NCBI RefSeq assembly: GCF_905147045.1
Contig: NC_065901.1
Coordinates: 8,742,001 to 8,806,000 of the forward strand
DNA: 64,000 nucleotides
Source: Nymphalis io
Lineage: Eukaryota > Arthropoda > Insecta > Lepidoptera > Nymphalidae
Direction: 5' to 3'
In this document: positions 25,392 through 36,344 of the stretch, one piece after another
How the letters are laid out: every line of letters begins with the position of its first letter
Numbering within the stretch: the first letter of the stretch is position 1
The notes under the pieces: model-generated
Seen by the model: the letters and a program-made list of their open reading frames with translations, nothing else
Database searches by the model: none
Told to the model about the DNA's origin: nothing
Made by a program: the position numbers and the translations under genes

Positions 25392-25690
25392 TTACTGGTG
25401 GTAGGGCTTTGTGCAAGCTCGTCTGGGTAGGTACCACCCACTCATCAGATATTCTACCGCAAAACAGCAATACTTGATATTGTTGTGTTCCGGTTTGAAG
25501 GGTGAGTGAGCCAGTGTAATTACAGGCACAAGGGACATAAAATCTCAGTTCCCAAGGTTGGTGGCGCATTGGATATGTAAGCGATGGTTGACATTTCTTA
25601 CAATGCCAATGTCTAAGAGCGTTGGTGACCACTTACCATCAGGTGGCCCATATGCTCGTCCGCCTTCCTATTCTATAATAAAAAAAAAAA
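25392..25690 (+). mobile_element. Metulj-like SINE, full length and well preserved
   Basis: Runs from TTACTGGTGGTAGGGCTTTG to TATTCTATAATAAAAAAAAA with all family blocks intact. It is the cleanest plus-orientation copy in the window and a good reference for the others. Overlapping ORFs on both strands (25384-25632 and 25558-25803) are repeat-derived and not genes. Confidence 0.9.
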
Positions 25691-26275
25691 GTAAGTCAAT
25701 GAATACACTCAACACTCCGGCATCTGTTTTTGCAAAAACATTCACGCAAAACACGCAGCAAATATTTTATTCATTAAATTCCTTCATCTTCTTAGCGGTG
25801 TGATTTTTAAGTAACAAGACTTTTGTTTTTGTCATTTCACAACTACCTCAGGAATACTACCTACATCTTGATGATTCTCGAAGGGATCCTTTGAAGTCAA
25901 TTCGGTTTTGCTTTTACTAAGTTTCTGAACTTTGGAGTTGCCCGTATTAATTGACAACTCAATAGAAGGTTACTTAGAAGGCGAAATAGATTGTCTTTTG
26001 GGCTTACGTAATAACGTTTCTTGCTCGTCCGAGATGCAAACGTAGCGCTCGGTAAATTTCGGTATAAATTATTGTTTGCTGTAAAGTTAACAATTTAGAT
26101 ATCAAACGATTTTCTGTGCATTTTTTATCAAAGTTTTAGGAATAAAATAATTTGATTATAGACCGGTTATTGTTTTCTTTGTTAATTTGGTAGGTATTAT
26201 TTAATTTAAAATGACATAAATAATCAGTTTAAAAAATAATAATAAAAAGGAATAAAATTTTAGTTTTAGACTGTA

Positions 26276-26290
26276 GGAGGGGGGGGGGGT
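26276..26290. repeat. Poly(G) run
   Basis: AGGAGGGGGGGGGGGT: 11 consecutive G in DNA that is otherwise AT-rich. No gene or repeat around it. A C run of 8 is found at 42250-42257. Confidence 0.95.
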
Positions 26291-26943
26291 GTTACTAGCA
26301 TCAAATGAATGGGCAAATTCACTCCACAACCTTTAGATAGAACCTATGTATATGTAAATAGGCAAAAATAAAACAGTTCGGTAACTGCATCTCCTCCATT
26401 TATGAACCTTTCTTTTTTTTTGTTCGGTTACTACTGATGTGCTTTAGTGTAATCAATAATAACATTTGGTAAAAAGAGAAAAATAATAAACATTTTTGAA
26501 AAGTGCAAATTCATCTATAATTTCCTATATTATATAAATTCATCTATATTTTCCTTTTTAAAGTTCGATTTAATTTCAATTGTAAGATTTTTCACACTTA
26601 CTAACAGAAGGTAAATAAAAATTTGATAAAAATTAGATTCTATATAAATAACAGAATCAAATAATAAAAACTTCAGTACTACATAAATGTGTAATTCAGT
26701 TTTACTAACACATATAAACCCAAATATTTTTATTCAAACTAATTTTTATAAGTACTTTTGATTCGTCAAGCGTTATTAAATATGTACCGAAATATTACGT
26801 TGTGTCGCAAAATTTTAATTAGGTCAAATAAACAATCAGTTTTATCGTTGCCAAGTAAACTCGCCTTATCGCCGGAAAGGGAACTTGTGCTTGTCAGAAT
26901 ATGGCGTCGTAAAAGTCACGCGGGTTTACAAAGCCGTTAATAG

Positions 26944-27367
26944 ACACAATAAAACACGTAGGAAAGCTAAATTGTTGGCACCTTCGTTCAAGTGGCACGA
27001 AGCAGGACTTGTTGCTTGGTCAATGTTGCCAAAAATATTGAACAAACAAAGAATATGCTATGTTGAAGATATGAATATATTATAAAAACATATTATTAAT
27101 ATTAAATTTAATAAGTGTACAAATTTAAATATTATTACAAATATACAAAGATAAAAAATATACTTTATTCCTTCTAATAACTGGAAAGTAAATTTATTAT
27201 TTGTGTGCTTATTTAATAGTATAGTAATTTTGCAAATCTTATAAAATACGATGTTAAATTTTGGCTTTTTGGGACTTAATAAAGCGATGAAAGGCCAAAT
27301 TCTTGGCACAACGGTGCAACTGGCACGGAGTAGCACTTGTTGCTTAGCTGGTGCTGCCAAAATATTG
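26944..27367 (+). repeat. Old local direct duplication (~95 bp units)
   Basis: Unit 1 (26944-27040) and unit 2 (27274-27367) align along their length. Their 58-base cores (26975-27032 and 27303-27360) have no gaps and match at 43 of 58 positions by my hand count. Both cores open with TTGGCAC and close with TGCCAA, so each can form a closing stem. Origin unknown; a transposon fragment is possible. ORFs 26758-26940, 26885-27085 and 27058-27360 show no recognisable protein. Confidence 0.65.
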
Positions 27368-28324
27368 TTCGATTTTCCATTGGACTCTTAAGGAATATTT
27401 CAACGTTGTTTTGTTGATCTGCTGTAAACAAAATTAAAACAATGATATGATTACTAATTATTTATGTATTTAATACATGTAAACAAATATTTGAAATATG
27501 AATGTAATAAATGTGGAGCTAATACATAATTATATAATTTTAAATGTTTTGAAATCAAAGTATGTTGGTATAATTTGAAATCCATTTTCATAGTGGCTTG
27601 CAACCTCCAAGCCAAACTTTAATATCACGTTGGGTTTAGACTTCAAACGAGCTTCAATAATAAATGCATATGAATGACATCGATGTTCCTATGTATAAAT
27701 AATTTATTCGGATATTTTCATTTTGAACAAGAAAACTGTAAGCTAAAATGGTTGGAAAAAGCAAGGTTCACTAACCTCTAAAAATGGCATATACTGATAT
27801 TGAAATGCTTATCAAAACTAAAACTTCAGCGAATTGCGGCGCAACATATGAGATTTTATCTTATATATCGAGATTTTTCTAGTAAAATATTTAAATAAGT
27901 ATTTCTACTAAATGTACGTTGATCCAGGATAATACAGGACGAAGTGTCACAGATAAAAGTTAATGGATTGCATATTTACTACATGTAGTATTGAGGTTTT
28001 AACCCTGTCGACCCTGTTGGTCCCAAACCTAGCCGTCTTGTGGAATGAAGAGCGATGTATGCGCTTAACCTGAAATTTGTCTTTGGTTAATAGTACTTGA
28101 AATACATGGCTTTAGAATACTCAAATACATCTAAGCCCACAATTATAATTAATATACCTTTATATTATACATTGACTACATTTATTACGCAAATAACCTG
28201 TTTTATTAGGGATTAGCCTTTCCGACTAATTATAACGTTTATATCGTAATATAACTTATAGTTTATGCGACACACTTCAGTTAAGTCGGAATGTTTTTTA
28301 TGACATCTTCAACATTTATCGTCA

Positions 28325-28475
28325 TATTTCAGCCAATTTTCATAAATCCTTAATTAATTATACACATATACCTTTCTCATGAAACACTCCGTCCATTGGT
28401 GATAACTGTATGAATTTTCATTTTGTGGTTCATCGCGTTCAGACAGACAGACAGAAAAACCCAGCGCATGCTTTG
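28325..28475 (+). repeat. Interspersed repeat tail with (CAGA)n
   Basis: GAAACACTCCGTCCATTGGT, TGGTTCATCGCGTTCAGACA and GACAGACAGAAAAAC follow the consensus tail of lepidopteran RTE-type LINE/MITE elements, which ends in repeated CAGA. The element body upstream is lost. Confidence 0.5.
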
Positions 28476-29214
28476 TTTTAAAAATTGATTTTTTTTTAAT
28501 TCCATTATAAAATCATGTTTTAAGTAATATAAATGAAAGTAAAAAAGTGTTAACCGTAAAAAAATATATTTTGTTATTGTAGACGTATTACATCATTCTT
28601 ATATAAAAATTATATTTTCTTTTTTTTTGCAGGTTAAGCAAAATTTTAACGTAAACATTGAATTCAATAACTCCTATAAAAAAGTTAAAAACTGAGTTTC
28701 TTGCTGAGTTTTCTTCTTATAATCTAGAATTCGACAGCAGCTTAGCATTCAATTAATTTATTTGCATCCTTTATAAACAATGTTTACAATGATTTTATAT
28801 TTAAATAATACAATAGTCGAAATGTTGAAATCGTCGTATCCTGATTAACAATTAAGCTGAACACGTGAATGTTGATTGATTGATTGCTCATCGTTTATAG
28901 CAAATTTAATTGAATTGTTCAAAATTGTTACATTTACTCGTTACTATATCTATAAATCTGTTTAACTGTCGTATCTGTTATGAAATAAATTCAGTTCAGA
29001 CATGTATATTGAAATTATAATAAATATTGAAATATAATATATGTTGAAATTATAATTTTGTTGCTTGATAGCTTTCACGTATTAACTGCTCAACTGATTA
29101 TTATCATGAAATTTTACACAGACGTTGTCAGGGGTACAATAAAATATATAGGATATCGAACACCTGACCTAGCACTCCCCTTTTACATGTCAGAGAGACT
29201 GCGGGCGGAAGCTA

Positions 29215-29484
29215 ATAATAATAATGGATTTCGGCCACGGCGGCCAATCTCAAGAGAGATTAGTCAACTACGCAGGAGATATTATAGTGCACAAATGTGT
29301 GCGCAAACACAGGTGCAACGGCTTTATGTGCTTTCCCAAGCAAGGGAGTGTACACATTTCCAATTTCCAGACTCCGAACTGCTGCTGAGAATTTTCTAAC
29401 AAAAAACCCAATAACTTTTTATTGGCCCGACCTGGGAATTAAACCCAGGACCTCCAAGCCACCACTAGACTAATGAGGCAGTCA
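29215..29484 (-). mobile_element. Second tRNA-headed SINE family, minus-orientation copy of an inverted pair
   Basis: In reverse it reads from the head (GGCAGTTGACTGCCTCATTA complement side at 29465-29484) through B box (CCTGGGTTTAATTCCC) to GGCCGCCGTGGCCGAAATCC. The central 'gaactctttccggtcg' region is partly lost. It abuts a truncated copy in the opposite orientation; the ORF 29058-29399 overlaps and is a by-product. Confidence 0.8.
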
Positions 29485-29497
29485 ACTGCCTCAAATA

Positions 29498-29627
29498 TTA
29501 TGAGAGTTAGGGAATAGAGAGTGCATCTGTATTTGCGCACACTTGTGCACTATAATATCTCCTGCGTAGTTGGCTAATCTCTGTTGAGATTGGCTGCCGT
29601 GGCCGAAATCAGTCTGGAGGAAGTTAA
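29498..29627 (+). mobile_element. Second tRNA-headed SINE family, 3' part, plus-orientation partner of the inverted pair
   Basis: TTATGAGAGTTAGGGAATAG, GAGTGCATCTGTATTTGCGC, CTCCTGCGTAGTTGGCTAAT and GTGGCCGAAATCAGTCTGGA are the 3' third of the family. It is inverted relative to the same section at 29225-29325, so the two can pair over about 100 bases. Confidence 0.8.
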
Positions 29628-30276
29628 TATATAATATAATAGAGACCAGATAAACAAATTGATAGAATTCATCCATCTAAACAAACAATCGCAAAGTCAA
29701 GACCGTGCAAGTTCCACTTTATCATTAAAATAATTCATTTTGTTCAGAGATAAAGGAATGCTGCATGTGTCGTATGATATACTCTGCCACGACTGTATTC
29801 ACCAATCCACATTAAAATATCGAGGTTGCGTATATTTGTTAATTAAAAAGTTTTTGAAGTAATTACTTACATTTTGTATTGTTATTTCATGTTAGTTGAT
29901 GTTTTTTTTAATAAGCGTTATGTACGTACTAATATATAAAAGAAGCATTGCAGCATCGTAAAGAGCTGCAATGCTGATATCTCTCTACCAAGGGTTAATA
30001 GTTACTGTTCCCGCACCGACATAAAATGTATTTTTTATATTGTGTGCTAATTGAATCGCTCTGCAGCAAGTTTGGGGTTTTTATCCAAGCAAACGATTAC
30101 AAGTTGATTACAATAAGAAAAAGAAAATTAAAACTATCTACTCTTGTTTTTAGATGTGGGATACTGGTTGATTACGGATACCTATTGGTTGCATTTGTTG
30201 GAATAATATTATTAGTATTATAATTATATCAAAAGTTTGTAATTATTAAATAAATAATAATATTGTATTACATTGA

Positions 30277-30331
30277 ATTGAGCTGTAATGGTGATGAGAA
30301 TGGTCCATTCTCATCACCATTACAGCTCAAT
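30277..30331. repeat. Perfect 27-bp palindrome with 1-base spacer
   Basis: Left arm 30277-30303 and right arm 30305-30331 are exact reverse complements, separated only by T at 30304. The left arm starts ATTGAGCTGTAATGGTGATG. I checked all 27 pairs by hand. It is the most perfect inverted repeat in the window. Confidence 0.95.
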
Positions 30332-30481
30332 GCCTGAATCTTAACCGAATATTTCACCTGATTTGGACCGAGGTTAATTTTGTGTTTACAATTCATGTCA
30401 TGCTTAATAGCGTAGGAAACGTGATGATGACATGATGAGGAAACCTGAAGGAACAAGGTGTATACAAAGCGCATTGACTTA

Positions 30482-30516
30482 GAGCTTGCACCGCTCATGC
30501 TGAGCGGTACAAGCTC
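30482..30516. repeat. 15-bp inverted repeat with one mismatch
   Basis: GAGCTTGCACCGCTC (30482-30496) pairs with GAGCGGTACAAGCTC (30502-30516) around a 5-base loop; only one C/A pair fails. It is 150 bases from the 27-bp palindrome. Confidence 0.9.
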
Positions 30517-30526
30517 AATAATATAA

Positions 30527-30611
30527 TCAATAAGTCTCTATTTCTTCTCCTTAAGAAGATAAAGTCAATAAAGTCAATAAGTCTCTATGTCTTCTCCTTA
30601 AGAAGAAAAAG
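30527..30611 (+). repeat. 47-base direct tandem duplication
   Basis: TCAATAAGTCTCTATTTCTT (30527) and TCAATAAGTCTCTATGTCTT (30574) start two copies, each continuing with CTCCTTAAGAAG. The copies differ by few bases. Each contains the near-palindrome CTTCTCCTTAAGAAG. Confidence 0.9.
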
Positions 30612-30664
30612 AGGGAGTTACTTAATAGATACTACTTTGCAATAAATGAATAAATAAAAATACT

Positions 30665-30800
30665 ACTTTCCGCCCGCGGCTTCGCCCCCGTTTGAGAAGG
30701 TTGGGAGGTATGAGATACCCTGTCTTTTTCTGTAGCCATAACAATGTGTACGCAAAATTTCACGATGATAGGTTGAGGAGCTAAGACATTATAATTTCAT
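30665..30800 (+). repeat. 'CCCGCGGCTTCGCCC' repeat fragment
   Basis: CTTTCCGCCCGCGGCTTCGC opens a block that continues with GGTATGAGATACCCTGTCTT and AAATTTCACGATGATAGGTT. This signature start is widespread in Lepidoptera in RTE-like and Helitron-like elements; which of the two cannot be told from this piece. Confidence 0.55.
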
Positions 30801-31254
30801 CTTTAAAATTAAACATGTACCTATATTGTAGGTATTAGCATTTATTTTATTTACAAAAAACACAATTTGATTTCATGTAAATAAAGACATTTTAACTTTT
30901 GATATATCGCGTGTTACAACTCAAGATTAGTGAAATTATACGTTAGGTTATTCATTTGCATTTATAAGAGTTTTATGCTAATCCTTAAAAACAGGTTATT
31001 TATATTTAGATTAAACGAAGCGATATTGAATTTAATTTACATTCGTTTAAAAATTTACAAATTAATAAAAACAAAAGCTAAAACCTATTATTACTATAAA
31101 CGACGTAACTGATATAATGTGGTAGTATATTTTGTTCCTTTTATAAAAACCAATGAGGTAGTATTCTAATGGCTGTATATAATTAATAATGTAGAAAGAA
31201 AATAAGAAACTTTTTTATTGTCAAATACTAAGCATAAAATAATTATTTGGACGG

Positions 31255-31302
31255 AATCAGACGGCCGTGTGTGAATAATGTCCCAGGATATTATTATTAT
31301 TT
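31255..31302 (+). repeat. (ATT)n-tailed SINE, 3' tail fragment
   Basis: TCAGACGGCCGTGTGTGAAT and AATGTCCCAGGATATTATTA match the reverse complement of the left ends of the copies at 2844 and 19159. Confidence 0.6.
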
Positions 31303-31490
31303 AAATTCCACGTATAATGTTGAATGGCAAAAGGTGCCAGCCCAGTATAGCCTGACACAACTAACTGACATAACATATGTATATAACATTTAACCTTTTT
31401 TTATTGTTACTGTATGATCTAGTTTGGGCAACTAAGCTGCTTAAAAAATTAAAGGAGATTAATCCTTTTAGTTTAACGTTTTGTTTTTTG

Positions 31491-31786
31491 TTTTTTTTTT
31501 TTATAGAATAGGAAGGCGGACGAGCATATGGGCCACCTGATGGTAAGTGGTCACCAAACGCCCTTAGACATTGGCATTTTAAGAAATGTTAACCATCGCT
31601 TACATCACCAATGCACCACCAACCTCGGGAACTAAGATGTTATGTCCCTTGTGCCTGTAATTACACTGGCTCACTCACCCTTCAAACCGGAACACAACAA
31701 TACCAAGTACTGCTGTTTTGCGGTAGAATATCTGATGAGTGGGTGGTACCTACCCAGACGAACTTGCACAAAGCTCTACCACCAGT
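31491..31786 (-). mobile_element. Metulj-like SINE, full length, minus orientation
   Basis: Begins with a T run (31491-31502) and TATAGAATAGGAAGGCGGAC, ends with CAAAGCTCTACCACCAGT. It is very similar to the 9753-10046 copy, including the variant 'aagctctaccac', so the two probably belong to the same recent subfamily. Confidence 0.9.
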
Positions 31787-32703
31787 GAGTGAGTGTTTTT
31801 TTCGGGAATCGAAACATATTGAAACTTTGTAATCAAGTTCGACTTTAAAATTTTATCGCAATTGTGCAAAGAAAAGTGCAATTAATTAATCAATCATTAA
31901 TAAAGGTATATATAGCAGATAATCTGCCGACGGTAATGTGTGAATGCAACCGCATCGATCTACGGATTAAGCTCTGATGCTTAAATTCAAGTTCAACTTG
32001 ATACGTTTAACATAACGGCCGATTAATCTCAACTCAATTTAATATTGACGTATTAAAAACCAATGACATATAACTTTTTATCATGTTGTACTTTCATTGG
32101 AATTGTCTTTTATAATAATTTAATATTGTATGTGTAACTTACATTATATTGTTTGTCAACTTATCTAATTATTTATCGTTTTTCATATTATTTCGATAAG
32201 TTTTTTGGTGATTTAGAAACTGTTTTTTTTTTCAGAACTATTCGTTAGTATACATATGAGATATTATTTTATTCGGTTATATTTTCCTGAACATCCCCAT
32301 AAAAACATTGAAAATGATGCTTTTTACCTTTTAAGATTAAGTACGTTATATTAAGTAAATACCTATCATTCAATATTAAATAAATACGTCCTAAATCCTT
32401 ATTGCTGTAGCGATAACAGAATTTTTCTCCAACCCTCATAATCTTATCTGACAGTTCAATGACCCTCGCAGACCGTTTACCGTTCATATGAATAACTAGG
32501 GCATGACTAAGCTAGATTCAGCTTACTAATCTCCCGGCTCTTAATTAGGTCTAACAATCACATTACTATGCTCCGTACATAATAAAGACTGGATAATAGA
32601 TGGTTCGTCTACTTACATATTGTACTGATTATATATTATATGCTTACGTCACATACCTTAAAATATCTCTCGAGATCGTACAGTTGCGTTTTGTTGTTTT
32701 AAA

Positions 32704-32706
<3 letters not shown>

Positions 32707-32741
<35 letters not shown>
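32707..32741. repeat. (TA)n microsatellite
   Basis: About 17 uninterrupted TA units. Smaller (TA) runs occur near 10638-10653, 38883-38899 and 48087-48098. The ORF 32600-32803, with its Ile-Tyr run, is an artefact of this tract. Confidence 0.95.
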
Positions 32742-32745
<4 letters not shown>

Positions 32746-32954
32746 AAACATTAGTCGCGACGCAACGTCATCCACGTTAATGGTACGCAAATATACGTTT
32801 TAACAAGCTTTCATACAAAATTATCAAATATTCCTGAATTTTAAACCAGTTACATATAAGCTAGTAAGCTGAAATATGCACATACTTTTGATGCTGGTGG
32901 CAAAACGATGTAATTTACTTAATTATTGCAGTCGTATATACTAGTTTCAGTATA

Positions 32955-33225
32955 TACCTACTAGCAAAACCAGCGGCTTCGTCAGCATGGAATTCAGTTT
33001 GTGACGAAAATCATTGAAAATCTTCTATTTCAACGTAAAATTACATATTTCCTATTTCCATTATAAATATTGGGTAGCAGCGATTGCCTAAAATAAAAAA
33101 CAGGTTGTTTTGGTTTTGGTAACTTGCAAATATAGAAGCATACTTAAATAGACGGAGCTATTTTGAAATCACATCAGATGTCTTAATTTTATTTATTTGT
33201 ATATACATAGATGCATCGTATAGAA
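32955..33225 (+). repeat. Interspersed repeat, fuller copy of the 17955 family
   Basis: CTAGCAAAACCAGCGGCTTC precedes AATTCAGTTTGTGACGAAAA, and the element runs to TTTTGAAATCACATCAGATG and TTTATTTATTTGTATATACA. The left end shows that the 17955 family has the 'ctagcaaa..ccgcggcttcg' start seen in other lepidopteran tail repeats. A further left-end piece is at about 13738-13775 (CTAGCTTTTGACAGTGACTT). Confidence 0.55.
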
Positions 33226-34789
33226 CAGTGTTCTTAAAGTGGGTGCTTTTTGAAATTTGCTTATTCGTTATCCATTGAGAATCATCGATATGTGAGAAAT
33301 TAAAAAAAAAACAAACTTTTATCAACTATATCATCTGTATATTATATATTTTTTACTTTAAAATAAATTTGCATTAAAAATGAAATAAATAAACTTTAAA
33401 GTTTCTACAAAAGCTTTTGAAGCCGCTCTATCTTACAAGAGTTTTAGCTTTATATTTTCTACTGCCTTCCGATGTGATATTTTTATTTTAAAAATAGCAT
33501 TAAATAATATTAATACGAGTTGTAATATTTCATACGTAATGTGAATAAATAATAAAATAAATATTTTGTATATAGAGGTACTCGTAGTAGATAAGAAGAC
33601 GTAAATTATAAGAGTTCCATGTCCACGGATCTAAAAAATTAAACTCCAATAGAAAAGTGTTTGCAACTAAAATTATTCCCGATCCCCGGAGACGCAAATC
33701 CGGCTCAAACGCTCCGATCCCACGCCGTACAGGATCGGCATTAGCTTCAGCTTTATAGATTAGCTATACGCTTCCAGACACTTAGAATAAACGATAAAGT
33801 GTATTGGAAAATAAATTAGAGAATTGTTCTAATAAATATACGTAATAAAACGTCTAAAGTATATAATTATTTGTTGTCTTTACACAAACAATTTGTTTTA
33901 AGATATATAAACAATATTAAAATATTTACTTATGTATATATAAAAAGCAAAACAAAATAGTTGAGTACAATTTTTAACCGTATTTGTCAATCAATTTTAT
34001 TGATGACCTTTTGTTTTATCAACAAAGAAAATGGATTTTTAACTGACGGTAGTCAGTTGGTACCTGATGGTAAATGATTATCTTGGCCAATTATCTTACA
34101 ATCAAATAAAATGATATACCAAAATGTATTCGAACATTTTATATGCGAATATTTACTTTTTTATTTACTCGAATAAAAAGCTGTTTTTTTTTATTGTTTT
34201 AATAATAAGCAATTTTGAATATTTAAATTTGTTACAAGTTTTAAATGATATAGATGTGACGTCATTGACTTAATTTATGCCCGATGATCTCCTATAGCTT
34301 ACAAGTATCTAATCTTGGCAGAGTGTATCATAAATTAACATATTCATCAATTTTAAAATATGATTCTACAGTTAAAGTTCAGGTACGAGCTGTAAAACGT
34401 ATTTGGCAGGGTTATAAAATATTTTCAAAGTTGGTCCAATCAATTGAACATATGAATAATAATCAAAATTTGATACTAACACATTCTAGAAACATGCCGA
34501 CACGTTAAAAGAACGTTAATCAAAATAATAGCAAAAATACACAAAAGGCACAGGCAACACGTCTGTAGATATATACATATGTAACAGAGAGAAAGAGAGA
34601 GATAGAGAGAGAATAAAAAAAATGAAATGGATCGACTCTTTTGAAATCATATTTTTCTTTTAATTTCATGAATGTATTCTTTCTGAACACATATATGTAC
34701 TTATGTTTTGTAAATCATAACGTGTTTCGCGGGAAAGTGACACATGCCAAACCAGGCATGTTATAAAAAAAATTAAGTAAAGTAAATTA
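33226..34789. other. Non-coding DNA
   Basis: Includes a GC-richer spot at 33680-33760 (GATCCCCGGAGACGCAAATC, CGATCCCACGCCGTACAGGA), a perfect TGACGTCA at 34257-34264, and the chance-looking ORF 34284-34508. Confidence 0.5.
34582..34612. repeat. (GA)n-rich simple repeat
   Basis: ACAGAGAGAAAGAGAGAGAT followed by AGAGAGAGAATAAAA. An imperfect purine microsatellite on the plus strand. Confidence 0.85.
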
Positions 34790-35057
34790 CAAACCAGTAA
34801 ATATCCCACAGATGGGATTAGGACTTACCTGGAACTCTCTTTACTTAACTGGAACCTACTTAGGTTTCAAAGCATATTTTACCATTCTGCTCAAATAAGG
34901 GTACAAGGAAACCTACATATATGGCAGAATTTCATACGAAACTTGCAGGTTTCTTTACGATGTTTTCCTTCACTACCAAACACTAGATATGAAAACTCAT
35001 TGGTGGTGGTTGTGGTGGATTTAAGCCCATAATCTTCGGTTAACGTTCACATATTCT
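34790..35057 (-). mobile_element. tRNA-headed SINE, diverged, minus orientation
   Basis: In order it shows CAGTAAATATCCCACAGATG, GGCAGAATTTCATACGAAAC, TTGCAGGTTTCTTTACGATG, TTTTCCTTCACTACCAAACA, TCATTGGTGGTGGTTGTGGT and ATCTTCGGTTAACGTTCACA. These are the body-to-head blocks of the family. The section around the missing 'gcagcgtggtgg' block is scrambled. Confidence 0.65.
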
Positions 35058-36132
35058 TGTCTTCATTGTCATATTATAATGGTGTATAAAAATAAAATAT
35101 CTTTACTAGTCGTATTTAAAGTTTTCAAGTCTTGTATTACTGACTACTCGTTGCCAGGAACACGGCGCGCTTCGCCGTTTTGTCACTAGTTCGTTAACAA
35201 ACTCTCATAGCGGCTTATATAACGACCGTGCGTACAAGCGATCAATTTACTATAGACTTTCAAAACAATTTATCCCAATAATACGACACGATTTGACATA
35301 TAACAGTTAGTGTGATAAAACCATTTATTCGAATTATGTGACATAACGGATTAACTTTACTTTTGACCTTAGGTTGTTATTGACAGATTCATCATCAAAG
35401 TATCAATAGTAATTAATGAAAGTAATTATTAGGTTACTGTATATTATAAAATATTATATTGCAATACTGAAATTCTGCCACATGTGTATTCCACCAACCC
35501 GCATTGGAGCAGCGTGGTGGAATAAGCTCCAAACCTTCTCCTCAAAAAGTGGAGAAGAGGCCTTTAGCCCAGCAGTGGGACATTCACAGGCTGTTACGAA
35601 AAAATACGAATATTGCAATATTTCGTATTTCATTTACTATGTAATTAAAAGGGTGAAAAACTACCACAGAGTTTCTTGCCGGGTCTTCTCCGTAGAATCT
35701 ACATTGCGAATGGGCGGTAAGTTCGCATATAATTCAATACTGTAATATGACGATTCGAAAAACCCTTATGAGCCTCTTTGAATAAAGAAATATTATAAAT
35801 AAAAGAACGAAGTTAAATTTATCTGTTACAAAAAATACAAAAACTTGACGAATCAAATAGTAAAATATATAATACGATCATGAACTAAAATCTGTACGAA
35901 ATGAGAGAGTACTTTTTCATGTTGGCCTCTCAGACGAGGTGCTCGAGTAGTACCGTCGTAGAATGAGATAGAGAGATACAAACATATAAGAAGAGAGAAG
36001 GATGGTATTCACAAACCTTATAAACTTTCCGGTAGAGCGTAACTTGAGATGTTCCGTTAAGATAGCGATAAGTAATACAATGTGATATGTATAAATATAT
36101 ACATATTATATAAAAAGGAGCGGTTCGGTGCG
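35058..36132. other. Non-coding DNA with one weak promoter-like motif pair
   Basis: Besides the SINE at 35469-35595, TATATAA at 35216-35222 is followed 28 bases later by an initiator-like TCAATT (A at 35244). The sequence just upstream is GC-richer (ACACGGCGCGCTTCGCCG). No coding frame follows, so this is weak. Confidence 0.35.
35469..35595 (+). mobile_element. tRNA-headed SINE, 5'-truncated
   Basis: Begins inside the body (AAATTCTGCCACATGTGTAT) and runs through GCATTGGAGCAGCGTGGTGG, CTCCAAACCTTCTCCTCAAA and GCCCAGCAGTGGGACATTCA to CAGGCTGTTA. Well preserved. It lies about 400 bases from the 34790-35057 copy in the opposite orientation. The ORF 35416-35745 is produced by this repeat. Confidence 0.8.
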
Positions 36133-36204
36133 TGAATTTGAACTGAATATCATAAGTTCAAATTCATATGAAACATAGTGTTAGTTAACACTATGTTTCA
36201 TATG
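36133..36204. repeat. Two adjoining perfect inverted repeats
   Basis: TGAATTTGAACT (36133-36144) pairs with 36155-36166 across a 10-base loop. Beginning one base before that arm ends, a 19-bp arm (36165-36183, starting CATATGAAACATAGTG) pairs exactly with 36186-36204 across the 2-base spacer GT. The two palindromes therefore share bases 36165-36166. Confidence 0.92.
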
Positions 36205-36344
36205 CTTGGATTTTAAACCCACAGTTGGGCTGCGATATTTTTCCTTAACAAAAGATGAGAATTAGTATGTTTTTTTCTTTCTTTAAAGATTAAACGCCTA
36301 TTTTTAAGGAATTACTAATATTTCTTAAAAATGGCCTTAAAAAT

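Larger units (their letters stand above)
25691..28324. other. Non-coding DNA
   Basis: AT-rich, with the poly(G) run and the local duplication at 26944-27367. No gene recognised. Confidence 0.5.

Noticed and set aside
29058..29676. ORFs 29058-29399 (+) and 29491-29676 (-)
   Set aside because: Both are translations of the inverted SINE pair.
25384..31832. ORFs such as 25384-25632, 25558-25803 and 31611-31832 with similar translations
   Set aside because: Their similarity comes from shared SINE copies, not from a gene family.
32600..32803. ORF with an Ile-Tyr repeat
   Set aside because: Produced by the (TA)n microsatellite.
35216..35245. TATA box plus initiator spacing as a promoter
   Set aside because: TATATAA is expected often in DNA this AT-rich and no coding or transcript evidence follows.
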